From assembly GCA_009929055.1 (NCBI GenBank), contig SABI01000183.1, positions 1-5,161 on the forward strand: a stretch of DNA of 5,161 nt, in the 5' to 3' direction. The position numbers were made by a program, and so were the translations under genes. Under the pieces are notes generated by a model that worked only from the letters and a program-made list of their open reading frames with translations, made no database searches and was not told where the DNA came from. The DNA is from Spirochaetia bacterium. Lineage in GTDB: Bacteria; Spirochaetota; Spirochaetia; Sphaerochaetales; Sphaerochaetaceae. Numbering within the stretch: the first letter of the stretch is position 1; each line of letters begins with the position of its first letter. Shown here piece by piece: positions 1 through 5,161 of the stretch.

Positions 1-2
1 AT

Positions 3-938
3 GTAGATTCGCACTCCTGGTGTATAGATATAGATAAAGCAGAAGCTGCTATTACTGCTAAGACTAAAGCAATCATTCCTGTTCACCTCTATGGGTGTAT
101 TGCCAATATGGATGAGATAAAGAAATTAGCTACTCGTAAGAATCTCTTTGTTATAGAAGATGCTTCTCATGTCCACGGTAGTGAATACAACGGAGAAAAG
201 GTAGGCACTCTTGGTAATATTGGGAGTTTTAGCCTCCAGATGTCAAAAATTCTCACCTGCGGGGAGGGGGGAATCCTCCTCACTAAAGATGAAGCACTGT
301 GGCAACGATTAGATGCTCTACGTAACTGTGGACGAAAACGAGACAACTTCATAGTTGATGCAACAGGGGGTCTCTACGGGGAAGAGGGGGATTTTATTCA
401 GTCGGGTAACTACCGCATTACAGAATTTCAAGCTGCGGTTCTTCTCGGCCAACTTAGTCGCCTTGATGAGCAAAACAGAATAAGAGAGAATAATGCCTCT
501 TTATTAGACGAACTCCTCAGAAGTCTCCCTGGGCTAAGGACAATGCAACGAGATGATAGAGAGACTAAGAGAAGTTTCTTTAATTACTCTTTTATGTATG
601 ATGAAAAAGAGGTGGGAATTCCCACTTCTGTGATGAGAGAAGCTTTATCAGCTGAGTTAGGACTCCCTTTTGGACCAAGTTACCAACCCCTCAATAACTG
701 CTCCCTCTATAGACCTCTAACAAAGAAGCGACACTCAATTTCGATAGAATATTTTAAAAAAATTAATCCACTTAAATATGAACTTCCTGTATGTGAAGAT
801 ATTTATACCAATACTTCTGTAGTCTTTCATCACAAATATCTTTTAGGACCTAGTGATGATATGTATATGATTAAAGAGGCGTATCAAAAAATTATTGATC
901 ATAAAAAGGAACTATTATCTTTTACAAAAAAAGAATGA
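3..938 (+). CDS. DegT/DnrJ/EryC1/StrS-family PLP-dependent sugar aminotransferase (5' partial)
   Basis: The reading frame is open from the first complete codon at position 3 to a TGA at 936-938, giving 311 visible residues; about 100 N-terminal residues of a usual 370-430 are missing upstream. Visible family marks, numbered from position 3: PVHLYG at 26-31; EDASHVHG at 52-59, whose Asp53 should contact the PLP pyridine nitrogen; SKILTCGEGG at 81-90, whose Lys82 is the expected Schiff-base lysine; GNYRITEFQAA at 135-145; and HHKYLLG near the C-terminus. All key residues seen are intact, so it looks functional. Known family role: cytosolic fold-type I enzymes that transfer an amino group from Glu or Gln to a keto-sugar or keto-cyclitol. 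The middle part resembles members found beside sugar or inositol transport genes, but the substrate cannot be read from the sequence. It lies 76 nt before the permease gene on the same strand, so co-transcription is likely. Confidence 0.9.
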   Translation, partial: VDSHSWCIDIDKAEAAITAKTKAIIPVHLYGCIANMDEIKKLATRKNLFVIEDASHVHGSEYNGEKVGTLGNIGSFSLQMSKILTCGEGGILLTKDEALWQRLDALRNCGRKRDNFIVDATGGLYGEEGDFIQSGNYRITEFQAAVLLGQLSRLDEQNRIRENNASLLDELLRSLPGLRTMQRDDRETKRSFFNYSFMYDEKEVGIPTSVMREALSAELGLPFGPSYQPLNNCSLYRPLTKKRHSISIEYFKKINPLKYELPVCEDIYTNTSVVFHHKYLLGPSDDMYMIKEAYQKIIDHKKELLSFTKKE

Positions 939-1001
939 TTGAAGTAAGCAAAAAAGACCCATTGGTAAGAAGCATTTAAAAATGAGAGAAATTGATGAAT
1001 A

Positions 1002-1007
1002 AAGGAG
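1002..1007 (+). promoter_or_regulatory. Shine-Dalgarno AAGGAG for the permease gene
   Basis: AAGGAG lies 7 nt before TTG at 1015. It decides in favour of the TTG start over the next in-frame ATG (codon 12), which has no comparable site and would shorten the cytoplasmic N-terminus before the first membrane segment. Confidence 0.8.
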
Positions 1008-1014
1008 AATAGTC

Positions 1015-2178
1015 TTGAAAACTGAATCAAAAGTATTTAAAGGTAATATGCAACAATATGGGATGATTATGGCCTTGGGGGCTATTATTCTCCTCTTTCA
1101 AATATTGACTGGGGGGGTACTACTTCGCCCCTTAAACGTAACAAATATTGTCCTTCAAAATGGGTACATTCTTATCCTTGCCATTGGAATGCTTCCCGTT
1201 ATTATTACAGGGCGAATTGACTTGTCTGTTGGTTCAATTGTTGCATTCACCGGTGCTATTGCTGCTATCATGATAGTGAATTTACAAGCTCCTTTTATTG
1301 TAACCTTAATTGTTGTGTTGCTCATTGGAGCCCTGATAGGAGCATGGCAAGGGTTTTGGACTGCATATGTAGGAATTCCTGCTTTTATCACAACACTCGC
1401 TGGCATGTTAATCTTTAGAGGTCTCACTATTGCTGTGTTAAGTGGTCGCTCTATTGGCCCATTTACTTCCACTTTTAGGGCAATTAGTACTAACTTTATT
1501 CCAGACTTCTTTAAGGGAAGCTCTTTAAATATTACCGCTTTAGTATTTGGTGTGGTAATGGGAGTCTGTTTTGTATTAGTGAAACTAAACTCACGAGCTA
1601 AAACAAAAAAATATGGCTTTAGCCAAACTCCTACTTGGTTATTTATTGTTCAACTCTCCTTTATCTTTGCTGGAATTATGATTATTGCCTACTTCTTTGC
1701 AGCTTATAATGGAATTCCATATCTGTTTGTATTACTCGTCCTCCTTATTATCATCTATGCTTTTGTTACAAGTAACACCGTCATAGGACGACGAATTTAT
1801 GCTATTGGTGGAAATGAACCAGCTTCTAGACTCTCTGGAATTAATACAAAAGCAATCATCTTTATTACAAACGTAAATATGGGCCTTCTTGCAGCAGTAG
1901 CAGGTATTGTCTTTGCTGCTAGGCTTAACGCAGGAACTCCTAAAGCTGGAAACTCGTTTGAACTTGATGCAATCGCTGCCTGTTTTATTGGAGGAGCGAG
2001 TGTAACAGGAGGTACTGGTACTATTGGAGGAGCTCTCTTAGGGACTCTTATTATGGGAGTTATGAACAACGGAATGTCCATAATCGGGGTCTCAGTAGAT
2101 ATTCAGCAAGCAATTAAAGGACTCGTTATCTTGTTTGCTGTTGCAATCGATTTCGTGATGAAAAGTAGGCGCAAATAG
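1015..2178 (+). CDS. gguB: Sugar ABC transporter permease, GguB/MmsB type
   Basis: This is a very hydrophobic 387-residue protein of the BPD_transp_2 family (RbsC/XylH-like), about the usual length. It should form the inner-membrane channel, probably as a homodimer, of a monosaccharide importer. Hydrophobic segments lie near residues 14-33, 50-65, 73-90, 92-115, 122-141, 172-190, 207-230, 234-252, 280-302, 320-357 and 364-382. Family marks are GRIDLSVGS at 66-74, IYAIGGNEPASRLSGI at 261-276, which is probably the cytoplasmic loop touching the ATPase, and the glycine-rich stretch IGGASVTGGTGTIGGALLG at 325-343. The charged stretch around 190-200 fits the larger central loop seen in the GguB/MmsB branch rather than in RbsC. 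The start is TTG, set by the AAGGAG site. A G7 run falls at codons 33-35. The binding-protein gene follows after 44 nt. The family call is firm; the exact sugar is unknown. Confidence 0.93.
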   Translation: MKTESKVFKGNMQQYGMIMALGAIILLFQILTGGVLLRPLNVTNIVLQNGYILILAIGMLPVIITGRIDLSVGSIVAFTGAIAAIMIVNLQAPFIVTLIVVLLIGALIGAWQGFWTAYVGIPAFITTLAGMLIFRGLTIAVLSGRSIGPFTSTFRAISTNFIPDFFKGSSLNITALVFGVVMGVCFVLVKLNSRAKTKKYGFSQTPTWLFIVQLSFIFAGIMIIAYFFAAYNGIPYLFVLLVLLIIIYAFVTSNTVIGRRIYAIGGNEPASRLSGINTKAIIFITNVNMGLLAAVAGIVFAARLNAGTPKAGNSFELDAIAACFIGGASVTGGTGTIGGALLGTLIMGVMNNGMSIIGVSVDIQQAIKGLVILFAVAIDFVMKSRRK

Positions 2179-2206
2179 AGATGAGCCTATTTTACAGAAG
2201 AATACC

Positions 2207-2215
2207 AAAAGGAGG
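2207..2215 (+). promoter_or_regulatory. Strong Shine-Dalgarno AAAAGGAGG for the binding-protein gene
   Basis: AAAAGGAGG is followed by a 7-nt spacer and ATG at 2223. It fixes the start there, not at the upstream in-frame ATG at 2181, which would add 14 polar residues in front of the signal peptide. It is the best ribosome binding site in the window. Confidence 0.85.
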
Positions 2216-2222
2216 ATCTGGT

Positions 2223-3290
2223 ATGATGAAGAAAATGTTGATAGTAGTGCTATTAGTAGCATTAATGGTACCATTGTTTGCGGCAGGGCAAAATGAAAAA
2301 GCTGCAAAAGCACCTTTAGTAACATTCTTAATGCCAACGAAAGAGCAACCAATTTGGATTGCTCAAGGTGATGAGCTTGTTGCTAAGTTTGAAGCAAATG
2401 GGTACAGAACTCGTCTAGAATTTGCAGAGGATGTAGTAGAAAGACAAGTAGCCCAAATTGAAAACGCAGTATTACTTGGATCAAAATACATCGTTATTGC
2501 AGCTGTTGACTCATATGCATTATCGGATGCAGTAGAGAAAGCAAAGGCTGCTGGCACCTATGTTCTTGCAAATGACCGTTTGATAATGAACACCAAAGCA
2601 GTAGACTTCTATGTTACCTTTGACTTATTTGAATTAGGGGTAGCTCAAGGACGCTATATTGAAGAGACTCTTGGCTTAGATAAAGGGGCTAAAGGACCCT
2701 TTAACTTAGAAATTATTGGAGGAAGCCCTGATGATCCTAATGCTCAAGTCTTCTACAACGGAGCTATGAGTAGACTAAAACCCTACCTCGACAAAGGCTC
2801 TTTAAGAGTTCCAAGTGGACAAGTAGATTTCAACGTTATAGCCACACTTGCTTGGGATAGCTCAAAAGCACAAGCTAGAATGGATAACCTTCTTGGTGCC
2901 TATTACACAGATAAAAAAGTTGATGCAGTTCTTGCAGCCGCTGACTGTGTAGCTTTAGGGGCAATATCAGCACTCGCTTCAATGGGGTACGGAACTCCAG
3001 CTCGCCCATTCCCAATTGTTACAGGACAAGACTGTGAACTTACCGCTATTAAATCAATTATTAATGGACAGCAGTCAATGACAATGTTCTTAGATGCTGA
3101 AGTATTAGCAGACAAAACTTTTGAAGTGATTAGTTCCTTTGAAAAAGGGATGAAACCAAAACAAGATACTACATTCTATAACGACATGATTGATGTTCCT
3201 ACAGCAATGTATGACCCAGTTCTCGTTACTAAAGATAACTACAACATAGTTGTTGAACGTGGTTTATACACAGAAGAAGATTTAATGTAG
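2223..3290 (+). CDS. chvE: Periplasmic multiple-monosaccharide-binding protein, ChvE type
   Basis: This 355-residue substrate-binding protein of the periplasmic-binding-protein type I fold captures aldoses and delivers them to the permease. Residues 1-22 are a signal peptide: MMKK, then a hydrophobic core, then PLFAAG. Cleavage is likely around 20-22. There is no cysteine there, so it should be a soluble periplasmic protein, not a lipoprotein. ChvE-like marks run in order: MPTKEQPIWI (37-46), NDRL (117-120), TFD (132-134), GGSPDDPNAQVFYNGAMSRL (166-185), WDSSKAQARMDNLL (211-224) and GQDCE (268-272). These match the Agrobacterium ChvE family, as remembered, almost motif by motif. The known ChvE ligands are galactose, glucose, arabinose, xylose and related sugars; the ligand here is inferred only at class level. 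The start at 2223 is chosen from the ribosome binding site and signal peptide. It sits between permease and ATPase genes and is followed by a hairpin that may raise its mRNA level. Confidence 0.93.
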   Translation: MMKKMLIVVLLVALMVPLFAAGQNEKAAKAPLVTFLMPTKEQPIWIAQGDELVAKFEANGYRTRLEFAEDVVERQVAQIENAVLLGSKYIVIAAVDSYALSDAVEKAKAAGTYVLANDRLIMNTKAVDFYVTFDLFELGVAQGRYIEETLGLDKGAKGPFNLEIIGGSPDDPNAQVFYNGAMSRLKPYLDKGSLRVPSGQVDFNVIATLAWDSSKAQARMDNLLGAYYTDKKVDAVLAAADCVALGAISALASMGYGTPARPFPIVTGQDCELTAIKSIINGQQSMTMFLDAEVLADKTFEVISSFEKGMKPKQDTTFYNDMIDVPTAMYDPVLVTKDNYNIVVERGLYTEEDLM

Positions 3291-3300
3291 AGATACATTA

Positions 3301-3330
3301 TGAGTTCCTGGAATTAATTTCAGGAACTCA
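3301..3330 (+). repeat. Inverted repeat / mRNA hairpin between chvE and gguA
   Basis: A perfect 10-bp stem is formed by TGAGTTCCTG (3301-3310) and CAGGAACTCA (3321-3330). The loop GAATTAATTT can itself add a G-U and two A-U pairs. It begins 11 nt after the chvE stop. A T5 run (3340-3344) comes only 9 nt after the stem, so this is not a canonical intrinsic terminator. A role as a 3' mRNA stabiliser or partial attenuator is inferred: it would favour binding protein over ATPase, as with intercistronic stems in other sugar ABC operons. Confidence 0.75.
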
Positions 3331-3347
3331 ACTCACTCATTTTTCGT

Positions 3348-3354
3348 AAGGGGG
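3348..3354 (+). promoter_or_regulatory. Shine-Dalgarno AAGGGGG for the ATPase gene
   Basis: AAGGGGG lies 8 nt before TTG at 3363. It supports the TTG start over the first in-frame ATG, codon 9, which is preceded only by TTAGAA and would remove the first beta strand of the nucleotide-binding domain. Confidence 0.7.
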
Positions 3355-3362
3355 ATACTACT

Positions 3363-4883
3363 TTGGCTGACAATAACATATTAGAAATGGAGAATATATC
3401 AAAAAGATTTCCTGGAGTCTTGGCCCTTGATAAAGTCTCTATACAAGTGAAGCAAGGGGAAATACATGCCATAGTTGGTGAAAATGGCGCTGGCAAATCT
3501 ACACTAATGAATGTGTTAAGTGGAGTCTACCCAAGTGGTACGTATGACGGGAAGATTACTTTTCAAGGGAAAGATTATAGCGTTAAAAGTATTAGACAAA
3601 GTGAAGAGGCTGGAATTGCAATTATTCACCAAGAGTTTACCCTTATCCCCTATCTCAGTATTGCTGAAAATATCTTTCTTGGAAGTGAAAAATCTCATCG
3701 TGGAGTAATGAACTGGAATCAAACACGGGCAAAAGCTCAAGAGCTTACTCAATCTGTTGGCCTCCATCTCGATGTACTCACCCCTGCAGGAAGTATAGGA
3801 GTCGGGCAGAGGCAATTGGTTGAAATAGTCAAAGCCTTATCAAAGAACGTTTCTCTCTTAATCCTTGATGAGCCTACCGCTGCTTTAAATGAGATTGAGA
3901 GTAGGAATTTACTTGAACTACTAAGAAAATTTAAGAAAGATGGACTCACTTCAGTACTCATTTCCCATAAACTCAATGAAGTGATGGCTGTAGCTGACTC
4001 TATTACCATCCTTAGAGATGGAAAAACTGTAGAATATTTTGATCCTCATACCCAAGAAGTTACTGAAAAGATGATAGTAAAAGGGATGGTAGGACGAGAA
4101 TTAGTGAATCGCTTCCCTGCGAGAAAAGCAGAGATTGGGGAAGTATTGTTAGATGTTCAACATTGGAATGTAGAACATCCTGCTATTATTGGAAAGAAAG
4201 TCTCAGATGACATCTCAATTCAAGTAAGAAGTGGTGAAGTAGTAGGTCTTGCTGGCCTCATGGGGGCAGGAAGAACTGAGTTTGCTATGAGCTTGTTTGG
4301 TAGGAGTTATGGAGCTAATATAACGGGAGATGTATATATAAGGGATAAGAAAATTCATCCAACAAGTGTTGCTAAAGCTATTAAAAGTGGCTTAGCCTAT
4401 ATTTCAGAAGATAGAAAAGGACTCGGCTTAGTTCTAAAAAGTAGTGTAAAGAATAATATCACCTTAGCTAATATGGACGCTATTAGTAATGGGGTAGTGA
4501 TTAATAAGAATGAAGAGATTACTGTAGCTGAAAAAGCAGTTGATGAATTTAAAATAAAATGTCCAGATATTTTACAATTTGTCATAAACTTAAGTGGAGG
4601 GAACCAACAAAAAGTAGTTCTTGCTAAGTGGCTCTACTGTGACTCTGAAGTTTATATCATGGATGAACCAACTCGAGGCATTGATGTTGGAGCTAAATAT
4701 GATGTCTATTCAATAGTAAACAATCTAGCTGCCCAAAAGAAAGGGATCCTATTTATCTCAAGTGAACTCCCTGAACTCCTAGGGGTGTGTGACAGAATCT
4801 ATGTTATGAATAATGGTAAAATCATAGGAGACCTTCCTGCTAAAGGGACAAGCCAAGAAACTATTATGCATATGTTGATTTAA
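3363..4883 (+). CDS. gguA: Sugar ABC transporter ATP-binding protein, GguA/MmsA type (two nucleotide-binding domains)
   Basis: This 506-residue cytosolic ATPase energises the importer and has two fused ABC domains, as is normal for the ribose/xylose/galactose class (about 490-515 residues). Domain 1 has Walker A GENGAGKST (39-47), Q-loop Gln90, a divergent signature IGVGQRQ (145-151), Walker B LLILDEP (165-171) and switch His202. Domain 2 has a degenerate Walker A, GLMGAGRTE (298-306), with Arg304 where the lysine would be; then SEDRK (348-352), signature LSGGNQQ (410-416) and Walker B VYIMDEP (430-436). The degenerate second P-loop and weak first signature are usual in this family and imply one main hydrolysis site; they are not damage. 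The HQEFTLIPYLSIAENIFLG region is typical of GguA/MmsA. The start is TTG. It is the last gene on this strand and ends 55 nt before a convergent gene. Confidence 0.95.
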   Translation: MADNNILEMENISKRFPGVLALDKVSIQVKQGEIHAIVGENGAGKSTLMNVLSGVYPSGTYDGKITFQGKDYSVKSIRQSEEAGIAIIHQEFTLIPYLSIAENIFLGSEKSHRGVMNWNQTRAKAQELTQSVGLHLDVLTPAGSIGVGQRQLVEIVKALSKNVSLLILDEPTAALNEIESRNLLELLRKFKKDGLTSVLISHKLNEVMAVADSITILRDGKTVEYFDPHTQEVTEKMIVKGMVGRELVNRFPARKAEIGEVLLDVQHWNVEHPAIIGKKVSDDISIQVRSGEVVGLAGLMGAGRTEFAMSLFGRSYGANITGDVYIRDKKIHPTSVAKAIKSGLAYISEDRKGLGLVLKSSVKNNITLANMDAISNGVVINKNEEITVAEKAVDEFKIKCPDILQFVINLSGGNQQKVVLAKWLYCDSEVYIMDEPTRGIDVGAKYDVYSIVNNLAAQKKGILFISSELPELLGVCDRIYVMNNGKIIGDLPAKGTSQETIMHMLI

Positions 4884-4938
4884 GAATAAGGCACATACAA
4901 TTATAATTCTACTTTGTATAAACATACTTTGCCTCAGA
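4884..4938. other. Convergent intergenic spacer, no clear terminator
   Basis: This 55-bp AT-rich gap separates two convergent genes. It holds a small palindrome AATTATAATT (4899-4908 region), two copies of TACTTTG and a distant 5-bp pair AGGCA (4889-4893) / TGCCT (4930-4934). None makes a convincing hairpin followed by a T-run on either strand, so how the two transcripts end is not visible. Confidence 0.5.
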
Positions 4939-5161
4939 TTATATGTAAGGAAAGGGGATTCCAGCAAAGTTCCCTTCAAGGTATTGTTTTCTGAAGTTTG
5001 TCACATTCCTGACGCCCTCGAAGTCCGAGATTCGGCTTAACGTTGTCCCTTTATTCAGAGTTTTGTTCACAATTCCGATCTCAGATACTCTCATCATATC
5101 TTGCTCAATGATATCCGTATTATGTGTTGTGAAAATCAGTTGTGCATTAGATGTATTATAT
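4939..5161 (-). CDS. AAA15-family (COG1106-like) ATPase, C-terminal part only
   Basis: Read on the minus strand from 5160, the frame is open for 73 codons to a TAA at 4939-4941; the rest of the gene lies beyond the window. The fragment begins YNTSNAQLIFTTHNTDII, matching the late Walker B-to-switch strand with the TTHN motif of OLD/AAA15 ATPases. It ends with SDFEGVRNVTNF and YLEGNFAGIPF, the C-terminal signature (xxDFxGVR ... YLxGxxGxIPF) of the AAA15 group annotated as 'ATP/GTP-binding protein' or 'abortive infection AAA15 ATPase'. No P-loop is visible because it lies in the missing N-terminal part. It is convergent with the importer and unlikely to share its function. Relatives occur alone or as the ATPase half of systems such as RloA-RloB and PARIS (AriA). 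No partner lies downstream, since the importer follows at once. Any partner would be upstream of it, outside the window. Confidence 0.8.
   Translation of the reverse strand, partial: YNTSNAQLIFTTHNTDIIEQDMMRVSEIGIVNKTLNKGTTLSRISDFEGVRNVTNFRKQYLEGNFAGIPFPYI

Noticed and set aside
261..389. G-rich runs in the aminotransferase gene as a G-quadruplex
   Set aside because: The runs at 261-271 and 365-389 encode Gly/Glu codons and do not supply four closely spaced runs of three or more G; at most a weak two-layer structure.
982..1002. Six-codon frame MREIDE before gguB as a leader peptide
   Set aside because: It has no ribosome binding site and no attenuator hairpin follows; a frame this short is expected by chance.
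939..1014. Possible promoter between aminotransferase and permease genes
   Set aside because: TTGAAG at 939-944 and TATTAT at 913-918 resemble promoter boxes, but neither has a matching partner at 16-18 nt spacing; nothing beyond the ribosome binding site can be supported.
1155..1472. Minus-strand 105-codon frame inside gguB
   Set aside because: It is antisense to a highly conserved permease, proline- and isoleucine-rich as expected for the complement of a membrane-protein gene, with no ribosome binding site worth noting.
2181..2222. Upstream in-frame ATG for chvE
   Set aside because: It would put 14 residues ahead of the signal peptide and would place the strong AAAAGGAGG site inside the coding region; the ATG at 2223 fits far better.
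4254..4281. Loss of the P-loop lysine in the second domain of GguA
   Set aside because: GLMGAGRTE in place of a full Walker A is typical of this double-domain sugar ATPase family, so it is not a sign of decay.
4889..4934. AGGCA/TGCCT pair as a bidirectional terminator
   Set aside because: The 5-bp stem encloses a loop of about 36 nt, cannot be extended inward, and has no T-run after it on either strand.
4779..4979. Minus-strand 66-codon frame across the 3' end of gguA
   Set aside because: It is in a different frame from the recognisable AAA15 tail on the same strand, overlaps gguA, and its translation shows no family feature.

Overview
The window is a 5.2 kb piece of an AT-rich bacterial chromosome (roughly 38-40% G+C by eye). 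It carries a complete three-gene sugar ABC importer, flanked by the 3' part of a sugar-type aminotransferase gene and by the 3' end of an unrelated ATPase gene on the opposite strand. The sugar-binding protein has a classical signal peptide with no lipobox cysteine and a short linker of the AGQNE type. That suits a diderm and is common in Spirochaetota (Sphaerochaeta/Treponema-like) better than a Gram-positive, where such proteins are normally lipoproteins. This taxonomic guess is inference.

Layout. Positions 3-938 (+): DegT/DnrJ/EryC1/StrS-family PLP aminotransferase, cut at its 5' end by the window edge. Positions 1015-2178 (+): inner-membrane permease of the GguB/MmsB type, TTG start. Positions 2223-3290 (+): periplasmic multiple-monosaccharide-binding protein of the ChvE type, ATG start with a very strong Shine-Dalgarno. 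Positions 3301-3330: a perfect 10-bp inverted repeat between binding-protein and ATPase genes. Positions 3363-4883 (+): double-domain sugar ABC ATPase of the GguA/MmsA type, TTG start. Positions 4939-5161 (-): C-terminal 73 residues of an AAA15-family (COG1106-like) ATPase, convergent with the importer genes; it continues beyond the window.

The four plus-strand genes have gaps of 76, 44 and 72 nt and no clear terminator between them, so they probably form one operon or part of one. The binding protein captures an aldose-type sugar in the periplasm, the permease (probably a homodimer) carries it across, and the ATPase drives uptake. The aminotransferase in front suggests that the operon handles an amino sugar, aminocyclitol or keto-sugar, or that a sugar-modifying gene was joined to a general importer.

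The importer itself is an ordinary, well-recognised family. The less ordinary points are the permease-binding protein-ATPase gene order, the linked DegT enzyme, the intergenic hairpin, a G7 tract early in the permease gene, and the AAA15 ATPase tail, which belongs to a group often found in anti-phage defence loci. No RNA gene, CRISPR array, insertion sequence or origin was seen.
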